Part shown: positions 18,075 through 27,263 of the stretch, one piece after another | Layout of the letters: each line of letters opens with the position of its first letter | Position numbering within the stretch: position 1 is the stretch's first letter | Assembly (NCBI RefSeq): GCF_001665575.1 | Contig: NZ_LZSU01000007.1 | Location: 54,909-118,908 of the forward strand | DNA length: 64,000 bases | From: Mycobacterium sp. 852013-51886_SCH5428379 | Lineage (GTDB): Bacteria > Actinomycetota > Actinomycetes > Mycobacteriales > Mycobacteriaceae | Direction: 5' to 3' | The notes under the pieces: model-generated | The model's database searches: none | What the model saw: only the letters and a program-made list of their open reading frames with translations | What the model was told of the DNA's origin: nothing | Program-made: the position numbers and the translations under genes

Positions 18075-18286
18075 CACTGTCCCCGTCCGGTCTGGCCCTG
18101 CAGGCGGTCGATCATCTCCGAGGCCTGCGCCTTGGTCATGTTCTCGGGCAGCTCCTCCTTGGCCTCGCGGGCCAGGGTCTGCAGGTAGCTGCGCTGCGGA
18201 CCCGTCATCGGCTCGTCTCCGGTCACCCATTCGGATTGGTCTTTCTGTGCGTTCTCCTGCGGAGCCGCGGTTGGTTGTTCGGTCAT
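18074..18286 (-). CDS. DUF3072-family small protein
   Basis: 70 aa: a polar N-terminus (TEQPTAAPQENAQKDQ), then MTGPQRSYLQTLAREA and PENMTKAQASEMIDRLQ. The second half is the DUF3072 signature, a two-helix domain like a SAP/DNA-binding hairpin found in many actinobacteria. Function unknown. Coupled to the downstream 82-aa gene by a 1-nt overlap. Confidence 0.8.
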   Translation of the reverse strand: MTEQPTAAPQENAQKDQSEWVTGDEPMTGPQRSYLQTLAREAKEELPENMTKAQASEMIDRLQGQTGRGQ

Positions 18287-18347
18287 GGGGTTCCTATGCC
18301 CGCTGGACCGGGGGCCTATGCACGCAGTCGAACATTCGTGCGATGGA

Positions 18348-18887
18348 TCACGACTGCAAGTACCGCTGCAGCGTCGGCCCCAACCATTCCCGCAGCTCGG
18401 CGCGTGTCATCGCGACTACCGGCGGCAGCTGCAGGACGTAGCGGCACAGCGCGAGCCCCAACATCTGGGTGGCGATGAGTCCGGCGCGCCGGCTCGCCGA
18501 CACCCCGTCGTCTCCGGCGACCACCGGCAGCAGCTGGGTCGTGAAGATGTCGCTCATCCGCTGCGCCGCCGCAGGGTTGGTCGCCGCAGAACGCAGGAGC
18601 ACCACCAGCGCCTCGTCGCGTTCCCAGCGGTCGACGAAGTGCTCGACGAGCCGCCGGCCTACCGCTTCGGGGGCGACCGCCGACAGGTCCGGCAGTTCCA
18701 GATCGAAATGTGCGGCCGCGGCGAACAGGCTCTCCTTGTTTCCGAAGTACCGCATCACCATCGACGGATCGATCTCCGCGTCCGCGGCCACGGCACGGAT
18801 CGTCGTGCGCTCATAGCCGGACTGTGCGAACCGCTCGCGGGCCGCGGCGAGGATGACCGCCTTCGTATCGACGGAGGAACGACGCAT
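18348..18887 (-). CDS. TetR-family repressor
   Basis: 179 aa from ATG 18887 (MRRSSVDTKAVILAAARERFA). Helix-turn-helix: TTIRAVAADAEIDPSMVMRYFGNKESLFAAA. The C-terminal domain is of the TetR_C type seen in many mycobacterial repressors. It is divergent from an FAD-dependent monooxygenase, with two strong palindromes in the 97-nt gap, the classical arrangement for a repressor controlling itself and the neighbouring drug- or aromatic-modifying enzyme. Confidence 0.9.
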   Translation of the reverse strand: MRRSSVDTKAVILAAARERFAQSGYERTTIRAVAADAEIDPSMVMRYFGNKESLFAAAAHFDLELPDLSAVAPEAVGRRLVEHFVDRWERDEALVVLLRSAATNPAAAQRMSDIFTTQLLPVVAGDDGVSASRRAGLIATQMLGLALCRYVLQLPPVVAMTRAELREWLGPTLQRYLQS

Positions 18888-18889
18888 GC

Positions 18890-18915
18890 CAACAACTGTA
18901 GGCCAACAGTTGTTG
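18890..18915. promoter_or_regulatory. TetR operator 1 (10-6-10 inverted repeat)
   Basis: CAACAACTGT-N6-ACAGTTGTTG, perfect, beginning 3 nt upstream of the TetR start codon. Strong candidate for autorepression. Confidence 0.7.
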
Positions 18916-18943
18916 ACATCGCGGGCCGACGCGCGCACGATGA

Positions 18944-18967
18944 CTATGCCAACAAGCGTTGGCATAG
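18944..18967. promoter_or_regulatory. TetR operator 2 (10-4-10 inverted repeat)
   Basis: CTATGCCAAC-N4-GTTGGCATAG, perfect, ending 17 nt before the monooxygenase start. It shares the CCAAC core with operator 1 and would cover the promoter of the monooxygenase. Confidence 0.7.
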
Positions 18968-18984
18968 CTATGAGGAGAGTGGCC

Positions 18985-20121
18985 ATGGCCGATGTCGATG
19001 TACTCGTGGTCGGCGCCGGGCCGACGGGTCTCACGCTGGCCTGCGCCCTCGCCCAGCGTGGGGTGTCCGCCGTCGTCGTCGACCGGCAGGCCGAGGGGGC
19101 GAACGCGTCACGCGCCGCGGTCGTCAATGCCCGGAGCCTCGAAGTTCTCGCACCCCTCGGCGTCGCGGAGGAACTGATCCTCACCGGCATACCCGCGGCC
19201 CGATTCTCCATCCGGGACGCCGCCCGCAGTCTGATCGAGGTCGACTTCTCCCAACTCCCGACGGCGTATCCGTACAGCCTGATGACACCCCAGTCGACGA
19301 CGGAGGCCGTGCTGTCCCGGCGGCTGACCGAGCTGGGCGGGCGGGTACTGCGGCCCAAAACCCTGGTGGCGCTCCGCCAGGACGAGAAGGGCGTGACCGC
19401 CGACCTCGCCGACGGCACGACCGTGCGGACCCGCTATGCGGTCGGCGCGGACGGCATCCACAGCAGCGTACGGACCCAGGTGGGCATAGGGTTCCGCGGC
19501 GGCCGCTACGACGAGACCTTCACCCTCGCCGACGTCCGACTCTCCGGTGACGCCCCCGCCGGCGAGGTCATCCTCTTCTGGGCCGCCGCCGGGCTGACCG
19601 TCGTGGCCCCACTGCCCGGCGGCGTGCACCGCATCGTCGCGCCCGTATCCGAGGCTCCTGAAGCGCCGTCGCCCGCCTTCGTCCAGCACCTCCTCGACGA
19701 GCGCGGCACCGGCGCCGGACGGATGCGCGTCGACGACGTGGTGTGGGGTTCGCGGTTCCGGGTCCAGCACCGGGTGGCCGACACCTTCCGGGTCGGACGG
19801 GTGCTGCTTGCCGGCGACGCCGCCCACGTCCACAGCCCGGCGGGTGGCCAGGGGATGAACCTCGGCATCCAGGACGCGGTGGCGCTCGGCGATGCGCTGA
19901 CAGCGGCACTGGGCGGAACGGATACCGCTCTCGACGATTACCGCAGTGTCCGGCGTCCGATCGCCGAGGACGTGGTGGCCATGACCGATCGGCTGACCCG
20001 GTTGGCGACCCTGCCCCGCGCCGCAAGGCCGCTGCGCAACACCGTAATTCGTGCGGCTGGTCGGCTGCCGGCCGTGCGCCGTGGGCTGGCGTGGCGGCTC
20101 AGCGGCCTGGTGTACCGGTGA
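18985..20121 (+). CDS. FAD-dependent aromatic-type monooxygenase (PheA/TetX-like)
   Basis: 378 aa from ATG 18985 (GAGGAGAG upstream). N-terminal Rossmann VLVVGAGPTGLTLACAL binds the FAD ADP moiety, a DG motif lies in YAVGADGIHSSVR, and the GD motif in RVLLAGDAAHVHSPAGGQGMNLGIQDA. This is the class A flavoprotein hydroxylase layout, about 380-400 residues, without the thioredoxin-like tail of larger members. Likely hydroxylates an aromatic or polyketide-like compound using NAD(P)H. Probably induced when its substrate relieves the divergent TetR repressor. Confidence 0.88.
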   Translation: MADVDVLVVGAGPTGLTLACALAQRGVSAVVVDRQAEGANASRAAVVNARSLEVLAPLGVAEELILTGIPAARFSIRDAARSLIEVDFSQLPTAYPYSLMTPQSTTEAVLSRRLTELGGRVLRPKTLVALRQDEKGVTADLADGTTVRTRYAVGADGIHSSVRTQVGIGFRGGRYDETFTLADVRLSGDAPAGEVILFWAAAGLTVVAPLPGGVHRIVAPVSEAPEAPSPAFVQHLLDERGTGAGRMRVDDVVWGSRFRVQHRVADTFRVGRVLLAGDAAHVHSPAGGQGMNLGIQDAVALGDALTAALGGTDTALDDYRSVRRPIAEDVVAMTDRLTRLATLPRAARPLRNTVIRAAGRLPAVRRGLAWRLSGLVYR

Positions 20122-20491
20122 GCAGCGCACCGCGGTGCCGAGTGCGGACGTACAGCACCATCCCGGCGACGATCACCTCGACCGCGGCGACCGCCATCGC
20201 CACCGCGATCAGTACCGGGACGTCCCCGGCCGCGGCCGGCGCATGGTGGTGCGCGGGCATCGGGGTGTGGACCGCGAGCATGGCCAGGCTCATCAACGCG
20301 ACGGTGAGCCAGGCGGTCAGCGTGTCGCGCTGCCACAGGTGCCAGGCGCACCACAGGCAGCCGGCGATCATCGTCGCGAGCACCACCGCCGCCGCCACCC
20401 CGCCGGCGTGCCCGAGCAGTGCGGTGTGCACCCCGGCCGAGCCGGCGGCCAGCCCCGCGTAGAGACGTCGCCCCAGCGCAGCCGGCATCAC
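20099..20491 (-). CDS. Small integral membrane protein, unknown
   Basis: 130 aa (GTG 20491 or ATG 20488), four predicted hydrophobic helices: ALGRRLYAGLAAGSAGVHTA, AAAVVLATMIAGCLWCAW, TAWLTVALMSLAMLAV and VLIAVAMAVAAVEVIVAGMVL, with a His-rich loop MPAHHHAPA that might bind metal. Its 3' end overlaps the monooxygenase end by 23 nt in convergent orientation. No family recognised. Confidence 0.65.
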   Translation of the reverse strand: MMPAALGRRLYAGLAAGSAGVHTALLGHAGGVAAAVVLATMIAGCLWCAWHLWQRDTLTAWLTVALMSLAMLAVHTPMPAHHHAPAAAGDVPVLIAVAMAVAAVEVIVAGMVLYVRTRHRGALLTGTPGR

Positions 20492-20540
20492 CCCATCCTG
20501 ACAGGCCGGACGCGCGTCGGCAGCCCAACCGCCGTCGGGA

Positions 20541-22163
20541 TCAGCGCAGATTCGGGGTGAACAGCTCGATGCTGCGTTCGCGCATCTCCACTTTGCGCAC
20601 CTTGCCGGTGACCGTCATCGGGAATTCCTCGGCGACGTGCACATAGCGCGGGATCTTGTAGTGCGCCAACTTGCCCGACGCGAAGGCCCGCACCGCTTCG
20701 GCGGTCAGCGGCGAACGGTCCGGCCGCATCCGGATCCAGGCGCAGACCTCTTCGCCGTACTTTTCGTCGGGTACACCGACGACCTGGGCGTCCTCGACGT
20801 CGGGATGGGTGTAGAGGAACTCCTCGACCTCCCGCGGATAGATGTTCTCGCCGCCGCGGATGATCAGATCCTTGATCCGGCCGACGACGTTGCAGTAGCC
20901 GTCCGCCCGCATCACCGCGAGGTCACCGGTGTGCATCCACCCGTCGGCGTCGATGGCCTGGGCCGTCTTCTCGTCGTCCTGCCAGTACCCCAGCATCACC
21001 GAGTACCCCCGGGTGCACAGTTCGCCGGCCTGGCCCCGATCGACGGTGCGGCCGGTTTCCGGGTCGATGATTTTGACCTCGATGTGCGGGTGCGCGCGCC
21101 CGATCGTCGAGGTGCGCCGGTCCATGTCGTCCTCGATACGCGTCTGACACGACACGGGCGACGTCTCGGTCATGCCGTAGGCGATCGACACCTGCGTCAT
21201 GTTCATCTCGTTGACGCAGCGCTTCATCACCTCCACCGGACACACCGAGCCCGCCATGATGCCGGTGCGCAGCGACGACAGATCGGTCGACGCGAAGTCC
21301 GGGTGGCCGAGCATCGCGATGAACATCGTGGGCACGCCGTAAACGCCTGTGCACCTTTCTTTCTCGATCGCGGCCAACGTCAGCGCCGGATCGAAGCCGG
21401 GCGCCGGGATCACCATCGTCGTGCCGTGGCTGGTGCAGCCGAGGTTGCCCATCACCATGCCGAAGCAATGGTAGAACGGCACCGGGATGCACAGCCGGTC
21501 CTGCGGGCCCAGCGCGATGAGCTCGGTGGTGAAGTAGCCGTTGTTGAGGATGTTGCGGTGCGACAGCGTTGCGCCCTTGGGGAAGCCGGTGGTGCCCGAC
21601 GTGTACTGGATGTTGATCGGGTCGCGACTGTCCAGCTGCGCCGAGCGGTCCCGCAGCTGGTCCGCGCCGACGGCGTCGGCACCGCGGACCAGCGCCGTCC
21701 AGTCGTCGGTGCCCAGGAACACCACCTCGCGCAGGTCGTCGCACTGCGGACGCACCTCGTCGACCATCGCCGCGTAGTCCGAGGTCTTGAATGTCGCCGC
21801 CGAGATCAACGTCCGGACGCCGGATTGCCGCAGGACGTAGGCCAATTCGTGCGTGCGGTAGGCCGGGTTGATGTTGACCAGGATCGCGCCGATCTTGGCG
21901 GTGGCGTACTGCACGATGGTCCACTCCGCGCAGTTGGGCGCCCAGATCCCCACCCGCTCACCGCGCTGCACGCCGAGCGCGATGAAACCCCGCGCCACCG
22001 CATTGATTTCGGCGTCAAGCTCGGCGTAGGTCCAGCGTCGTCCGGTGGCGACCTCGACGAGGGCGTCGGTGTCGGGGTGGGCCGCGACCGTCCGTTCGAA
22101 GTTCGCCCCGATGGTGTCCTCGAGGATGGGGGTGTCGGTCGGTCCGGCAGCGTAGGAGGTCAT
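20541..22163 (-). CDS. Fatty-acid/medium-chain acyl-CoA synthetase (FadD-like)
   Basis: 540 aa from ATG 22163 ([17 protein letters not shown]). Complete ANL ligase: P-loop [13 protein letters not shown]5 [36 protein letters not shown], and C-terminal lysine in [12 protein letters not shown]. Closest in feel to the FadD35/AcsF group (medium- to long-chain). Its ATG overlaps the stop of the upstream synthetase (ATGA), so two different acyl-CoA ligases are made from one transcript. GAPs for the substrate cannot be read from sequence alone. Confidence 0.9.
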   Translation of the reverse strand: MTSYAAGPTDTPILEDTIGANFERTVAAHPDTDALVEVATGRRWTYAELDAEINAVARGFIALGVQRGERVGIWAPNCAEWTIVQYATAKIGAILVNINPAYRTHELAYVLRQSGVRTLISAATFKTSDYAAMVDEVRPQCDDLREVVFLGTDDWTALVRGADAVGADQLRDRSAQLDSRDPINIQYTSGTTGFPKGATLSHRNILNNGYFTTELIALGPQDRLCIPVPFYHCFGMVMGNLGCTSHGTTMVIPAPGFDPALTLAAIEKERCTGVYGVPTMFIAMLGHPDFASTDLSSLRTGIMAGSVCPVEVMKRCVNEMNMTQVSIAYGMTETSPVSCQTRIEDDMDRRTSTIGRAHPHIEVKIIDPETGRTVDRGQAGELCTRGYSVMLGYWQDDEKTAQAIDADGWMHTGDLAVMRADGYCNVVGRIKDLIIRGGENIYPREVEEFLYTHPDVEDAQVVGVPDEKYGEEVCAWIRMRPDRSPLTAEAVRAFASGKLAHYKIPRYVHVAEEFPMTVTGKVRKVEMRERSIELFTPNLR

Positions 22164-23857
22164 CCGGTCACCAGGTCCTCGTATCGGTATTCGGTGGCGA
22201 TGGGTGTGCCGGCGGCCCGCTCCTCGCGGTGGCGCAACTCGACGCGGCGAATCTTGCCCGAGATGGTCTTGGGCAGATCGTAGAACTCGATGCGGCGCAC
22301 CTTCAGATACGGCGCGAGGTGGTCGCGGGCGTACTCGAAGATCTGGGTTGCGGTGTCGGCGTCGGCATTCCAGCCGGCGGCCAGCGCGATGTAGGCCTTG
22401 GGCACCGCGAGCCGGGTGTCGTCGGGCTGGGGCACCACCGCCGCCTCGACGACCGCTGGGTGCTCGATGAGCACGCTCTCCAGCTCGAACGGCGACACCT
22501 TGTAGTCCGAGGACTTGAACACGTCGTCGGTGCGCCCGATGTAGGTGATGTAGCCGTCCTCGTCGCGGTGGGCGACGTCGCCGGTGTGGTAGTAGCCGCC
22601 TTCCGTGACGGCCGCGTTGCGCGCCGGATCGTCGAGGTAACCCGTCATGAGGTTCAGCGGTCTCGGGTCCAGGCGCAGACAGATCTCGCCCTCGTCGGCG
22701 GGGGCGCCGGTGAGCGGGTCGACGAGGACGACCGGCACGCCCGGCATGGGGCGGCCCATCGAGCCCGCCTTGACCGGGGCGCCCGGGGTGTTGCCGATCT
22801 GCAGCGTGGTCTCGGTCTGACCGAAGCCGTCGCGGATCGTCAGGCCCCAACCCTTCTCCACCTGCGCGATGACGTCGGGATTCAGCGGCTCCCCCGCGCC
22901 GAGAACCTCCCGCAGGCCGGCAGGCCTGGCGCCGAGGTCGCTTTGAATGAGCATGCGCCACACTGTCGGTGGCGCGCAGAACGTATTGACCCCGGCGCGG
23001 TCGAGTTGATGCAACAGCGCGGCGGCGTCGAAACGGCGGTAGTTGTAGACGAAGATCGTCGCTTCGGCGATCCACGGCGCGAAGAAGCAACTCCACGCGT
23101 GTTTGGCCCAGCCCGGCGAGCTGATCGCCAGATGCACGTCGCCGGGCCGCACCCCGATCCACGCCATCGTGGTGAGGTGTCCGAGGGGATAGCTGATCTG
23201 TGAGTGCTCGACCAGCTTGGGCTTACTCGTGGTGCCGGAGGTGAAGTAGATGAGCATCGAATCGTCGACCGTGGTGCGCGCGGCGAACGGTCCGTCCGAG
23301 GCCGTGTCGTAGGCGTCGGCGTAGGGGTGCCAGCCCGCGACGGGTCCGCCGACGACGATGCGGGTGTAGTCGCCGGGCACGTCGTCGAATTTGGCGGTGT
23401 CCGCGACGTTGGCGATCACGTAGCCGGCCCCTCCGCGCGTGATCCGGTCGGCGAGGTCTGCGGGCCCGAGCGCACCGGTGGTCGGCATGATGACGGCGCC
23501 GAGTTTGGCGATCCCCAGCATCGCCTCCCAGAGTTCGGTCTGGTTGCCGAGCATCAGAATGACGCGGTCGCCCTTGCCGACACCGTGCTGTTCCAGCCAG
23601 GTCGCGACACGATCGGAGCGATCCGCCATCTCGGCGAAGGTGACGCGCTGCTCGCTGCCGTCCTCCTCGACGATCCACAGCGCGGGCCGATCCTGGTTGG
23701 CGGGGTCGCGGGCGATGACGTCGAACCAGTCGCATGCCCAATTGAACGAACCGGTCAGCCGCGGCCAGGTGAATGTCTCGGCGGCTGCGCGGTAGTCGCC
23801 GATGACGTTCACCAGGTGATCCCGCGCGGCTCGGTAGACATCCGTGTTGGTGCTCAT
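22160..23857 (-). CDS. ACSM-type acyl-CoA synthetase (AMP-dependent)
   Basis: 565 aa. Belongs to the acetyl-/medium-chain acyl-CoA synthetase branch: [14 protein letters not shown] near the N-terminus, P-loop [58 protein letters not shown] and the C-terminal lysine in [14 protein letters not shown]. Probably activates medium-chain or branched/aromatic acids. Coupled by ATGA to the FadD-like gene downstream, and divergent from a GAF-LuxR regulator, which is a likely controller. Confidence 0.9.
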   Translation of the reverse strand: MSTNTDVYRAARDHLVNVIGDYRAAAETFTWPRLTGSFNWACDWFDVIARDPANQDRPALWIVEEDGSEQRVTFAEMADRSDRVATWLEQHGVGKGDRVILMLGNQTELWEAMLGIAKLGAVIMPTTGALGPADLADRITRGGAGYVIANVADTAKFDDVPGDYTRIVVGGPVAGWHPYADAYDTASDGPFAARTTVDDSMLIYFTSGTTSKPKLVEHSQISYPLGHLTTMAWIGVRPGDVHLAISSPGWAKHAWSCFFAPWIAEATIFVYNYRRFDAAALLHQLDRAGVNTFCAPPTVWRMLIQSDLGARPAGLREVLGAGEPLNPDVIAQVEKGWGLTIRDGFGQTETTLQIGNTPGAPVKAGSMGRPMPGVPVVLVDPLTGAPADEGEICLRLDPRPLNLMTGYLDDPARNAAVTEGGYYHTGDVAHRDEDGYITYIGRTDDVFKSSDYKVSPFELESVLIEHPAVVEAAVVPQPDDTRLAVPKAYIALAAGWNADADTATQIFEYARDHLAPYLKVRRIEFYDLPKTISGKIRRVELRHREERAAGTPIATEYRYEDLVTG

Positions 23858-23912
23858 GCTGGCTATGCTCTACATCACACCCGCCCGCCGCTACCCCCGA
23901 AAGAGGGTGCTC

Positions 23913-24752
23913 GTGTCCCGCCCCGTGCCCATGGCGCCGCTGCACTCCCACGGTGCCGATGCGCTGCGGGCGGAGTTGCGTGCGGTGGCCGCGGCTACGG
24001 GTCTGCCGGTGACGTTCGGCGGCGAGGTGCAGGACGGCATGCTGCTGCTCAGCGAGTTCTTCGGCACCCGAACCGCCGCGATGCGCGGGTTGGTGGTGCG
24101 GCCGAGCGCCGGGCTGGGCGGGGCGAGCCTGGTGGCGCACCGGCCGTTGTCGGTGGCCGACTACCGGCGGGCCCTGTCGATCACCCACGACTACGACGGT
24201 CCGGTGCTCGGCGAGGGGATCCGTGCGGTGCTGGCGGTGCCCGTCGTCGTCGACGGGCACGCGCGAGCGGTGCTCTACGGCGCGCACCGCACCGCAGCGC
24301 CGATCGGTGGCCGGATCGCCGAGGAGATGATCGCGTCCGCAGAGCGGCTGGCGGTGGAACTGCGCGTGCACGACGAGGTGGAGCGCCGGCTGCGGCTGCG
24401 CGAGGCCGAACGCGCGGGCACCAGGGTGGGCGTCGAGCAGATTCGTGAGGTGCACGCCGAGTTGCGGCTCCTGGCGACGCAGTCCCCGGACGGCGACCGG
24501 CTCCGCGACCTGGCCGATCGGCTGGCCCAGGCGCTGGCAGGCGACCCGCCGAGCCCGACGTCGCTCACACCGCGGGAAATCGACGTGCTGGTGCAGGTTG
24601 CGATGGGGTGTACGAACGCCGAGACGGCGCACCGTCTCGCGCTCAAACCCGAGACGGTGAAGAGCTATCTGCGCAGTGCGGGGACCAAGCTGGGCACCCA
24701 CACCCGCCACGAAGCGGTCTCGAAGGCGCGGCGGGCGCGACTCATTCCCTAG
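23913..24752 (+). CDS. LuxR-family regulator with GAF-like sensor
   Basis: 279 aa from GTG 23913 (RBS-like AGAGGG; alternative ATG 23931). The N-terminal two thirds resemble a GAF domain (RAVLAVPVVVDGHARAVLYGA), then a helical linker (about 145-205) and a C-terminal HTH: LTPREIDVLVQVAMGCTNAETAHRLALKPETVKSYLRSAGTKL. Activator of this type often controls adjacent acyl-CoA ligase operons; here it is divergent from the two synthetases with 55 nt between, and the gap contains a TATGCT that could serve as a -10 element. Ligand unknown. Confidence 0.87.
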   Translation: MSRPVPMAPLHSHGADALRAELRAVAAATGLPVTFGGEVQDGMLLLSEFFGTRTAAMRGLVVRPSAGLGGASLVAHRPLSVADYRRALSITHDYDGPVLGEGIRAVLAVPVVVDGHARAVLYGAHRTAAPIGGRIAEEMIASAERLAVELRVHDEVERRLRLREAERAGTRVGVEQIREVHAELRLLATQSPDGDRLRDLADRLAQALAGDPPSPTSLTPREIDVLVQVAMGCTNAETAHRLALKPETVKSYLRSAGTKLGTHTRHEAVSKARRARLIP

Positions 24753-24776
24753 CGCTGCCCGTGCGAGGATCGACGG

Positions 24777-25880
24777 GTGTCTTCCGTCACACCGTTTCGC
24801 ATCGACGTCCCGGACTCCGCGCTTTCCGATCTGCAGCAGCGGCTGACCAACACCCGCTGGCCGGAGGCGCAGACCGTCGACGACTGGAGCCAGGGCATCC
24901 CGCTCGCCTACACCCATGAGCTGGCCGAATACTGGGCCCACACGTACGACTGGCGGGCCCGCGAAACCGCGCTCAACCGGTTCGACCACTTCACCACCGA
25001 GCTCGACGGCCTCGACATCCACTTCATCCACCAGCGCTGCGGCCGCGACGACGCGTTCCCGCTGCTGATCACGCACGGCTGGCCGGGTTCGATCGTCGAG
25101 TTCGCCGACGTCATCGCCCCGCTCAACGACGCCGGCTTCGACGTGGTCTGCCCGTCGCTGCCCGGCTACGGGTTCTCGGCGAAACCCGTGCACGCGGGAT
25201 GGGGCATCGAGAAGATCGCCGCCGCCTGGGATGCGCTGATGGTACGGCTGGGCTACGACCGCTACGGCGCGCAGGGCGGCGACTGGGGGTCGGTGATCAC
25301 CGGCCAGATCGGCCGCAACGTCGGCAACTGCGTCGGCATCCACACCAACATGCCGATCGGCCGCGTCCCGAAAGACCTGAGTGCGCCGACCGAGGAGGAG
25401 CAGCAGGCGCTGACGGCGATGAAGCGCCGTCAGGACTGGGAGACCGGCTACTTCACCCAGCAGTCCACCCGGCCGCAGACCCTCGGCTACGGGCTGGTCG
25501 ACTCGCCGGTCGCGCAGCTGGCCTGGATCGTCGAGAAGTTCTACGCGTGGACCGATTGCGACGGCCACCCGGAGAACGCCGTCCCCCGCGACAAGATGCT
25601 CGACAACGTGATGCTCTACTGGCTGACCGCGTCGGGCGCGTCGTCGGCACGGCTGTACTGGGAGACGTTCAATGGCGGCAGGAAGGGCGATCCAATCAGC
25701 CTGCCGACCGGCGTCGCGTCGTTCCCCAAGGAGATCATCCGGATGCCGCGGCGCTGGTGCGAGGACAGCTACCACATCACACACTGGACGGACATGCCCC
25801 GCGGTGGGCACTTCGCAGCGCTGGAACAACCGGACCTCTTCGTCGACGACGTGCGGACGTTCTTCGACACGGTGCGCTGA
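24777..25880 (+). CDS. Epoxide hydrolase (alpha/beta hydrolase, EHN domain)
   Basis: 367 aa. An N-terminal epoxide-hydrolase domain (PFRIDVPDSALSDLQQRL, about 5-110) precedes the alpha/beta fold: oxyanion motif HGWPGS, nucleophile elbow GGDWGS (Asp), and a C-terminal H in PRGGHFAALE. It matches juvenile-hormone/microsomal-type epoxide hydrolases common in mycobacteria. Converts epoxides to diols; substrate unknown. Its TGA overlaps the start of the next flavoprotein gene (TGATG), suggesting they work together. Confidence 0.92.
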   Translation: MSSVTPFRIDVPDSALSDLQQRLTNTRWPEAQTVDDWSQGIPLAYTHELAEYWAHTYDWRARETALNRFDHFTTELDGLDIHFIHQRCGRDDAFPLLITHGWPGSIVEFADVIAPLNDAGFDVVCPSLPGYGFSAKPVHAGWGIEKIAAAWDALMVRLGYDRYGAQGGDWGSVITGQIGRNVGNCVGIHTNMPIGRVPKDLSAPTEEEQQALTAMKRRQDWETGYFTQQSTRPQTLGYGLVDSPVAQLAWIVEKFYAWTDCDGHPENAVPRDKMLDNVMLYWLTASGASSARLYWETFNGGRKGDPISLPTGVASFPKEIIRMPRRWCEDSYHITHWTDMPRGGHFAALEQPDLFVDDVRTFFDTVR

Positions 25881-27250
25881 TGGTCGACGCCGATTACCTG
25901 ATCGTCGGGGCGGGCGCCATGGGGATGGCGTTCGCCGACACGCTCGTCGCCGAGAGCGACGCGACGATGGTGATCGTCGACCGCAACGATCAGCCGGGTG
26001 GGCACTGGACGAACGCCTATCCCTATGTGCGGCTTCATCAACCATCGGCGTACTACGGGGTCAACTCCCGCGATCTGGGCAGCGGGGCGATCGACCTCGA
26101 CGGCCTCAACGCGGGCTATCACGAGCTGGCCGGCGGCGGCGAGGTGTGCGCCTACTTCGACGCGGTGCTGCGTCAGCACCTGCTGCCGTCGGGCCGGGTG
26201 ACCTATCTGCCCATGAGCGAACACCTCGGCGACGGCCGGATCCGCACGTACGCCGGCGACGAGATCTCGGTGCGCGCCCGCCGCATCGTCACCAGCCACG
26301 TCGAGATCGTCGTCCCGTCGATGCGCCGACCGTCGTACGCCGTGGCACCCGGTGTGGACTGCGTACCGCCCAACGCTCTGCCCAGGATTCGTTCTGCCCC
26401 ATCGCAGTACGTGGTCGTCGGCGCCGGCAAGACGGCGATGGACGCGTGCCTGTGGCTGCTCGGCCACGGCGTTGCGCCGCACCGGATCACGTGGCTCAAA
26501 CCGCGCGACTCCTGGGTGCTGGACCGGGCGGCGATCCAGCCGGGCGCCCAGTTCGCCCGGCGGGCGCTGGCCGACTTCTCCGGACAGCTCGCCGCGGTAC
26601 TGGAGGCGGAGTCGTATCAGGATCTGTTCGTCCGGCTGGAGGCCAGGGGTTGTCTGCAACGCATCGACCCCGCCGTCGATCCGACGATGTACCGGTGCGC
26701 GATCCTGTCGCAAGCCGAGCTCGCCGAGCTGCGACGGATCGAGAACGTCGTGCGGATGGGGCACGTGCAGTCCATCGAACCGGGGCGCATCACCCTGGAC
26801 GGCGGGACGGTCGACGTCGCCGACTCCGTGCTCTACATCGATTGCAGTGCAGACGGTTTGAGCCGCAAACCGCCGACGACGATCTTCGACGGCGAGCACA
26901 TCTCGCTGCAGACCGTGCGGACCTGCCAGCCCGCGTTCAGCGCCGCGGTGATCGCCCACGTGGAGGCCGCCTACGACGACGACAGGACCCGCAACGCGAT
27001 GTGCGGTCCGGTGCCGTATCCGCACGAACCGGCAGACTGGTTGCGAATGATGTTGGCGTTCAACCGCAATCAGCTGCAGTGGTTCGCCGACCCCGACATG
27101 ATGGCGTGGGTGGACGCGTCCCGGCTCAACGTCCTGCACCACGTATCGGCCGGTGTGAGTCCGCGGGCGCGGGAGAAGATCGTTTCGATGATGACCTCGC
27201 AGCTGCCCGCGATCAACGACAAACTCGAGGCGTTGCTCGTCGAGGCGTGA
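25880..27250 (+). CDS. FAD/NAD(P)-binding oxidoreductase
   Basis: 456 aa from ATG 25880. Two dinucleotide motifs: VGAGAMGMAFADTL at the N-terminus (FAD) and VVVGAGKTAMDACL about residue 175 (NAD(P)H), as in flavin monooxygenases or related single-component oxygenases. The Baeyer-Villiger fingerprint is not obvious. Coupled to the epoxide hydrolase by a TGATG overlap; the pair could form and open an epoxide, which is inference. Function otherwise unknown. Confidence 0.8.
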   Translation: MVDADYLIVGAGAMGMAFADTLVAESDATMVIVDRNDQPGGHWTNAYPYVRLHQPSAYYGVNSRDLGSGAIDLDGLNAGYHELAGGGEVCAYFDAVLRQHLLPSGRVTYLPMSEHLGDGRIRTYAGDEISVRARRIVTSHVEIVVPSMRRPSYAVAPGVDCVPPNALPRIRSAPSQYVVVGAGKTAMDACLWLLGHGVAPHRITWLKPRDSWVLDRAAIQPGAQFARRALADFSGQLAAVLEAESYQDLFVRLEARGCLQRIDPAVDPTMYRCAILSQAELAELRRIENVVRMGHVQSIEPGRITLDGGTVDVADSVLYIDCSADGLSRKPPTTIFDGEHISLQTVRTCQPAFSAAVIAHVEAAYDDDRTRNAMCGPVPYPHEPADWLRMMLAFNRNQLQWFADPDMMAWVDASRLNVLHHVSAGVSPRAREKIVSMMTSQLPAINDKLEALLVEA

Positions 27251-27263
27251 GAGTGCGGGACGG

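Noticed and set aside
23223..26045. 940-residue minus-strand frame
   Set aside because: It overlaps the LuxR, epoxide hydrolase and flavoprotein genes and has shadow-like Arg/His/Gly-rich composition; typical of high-GC DNA.
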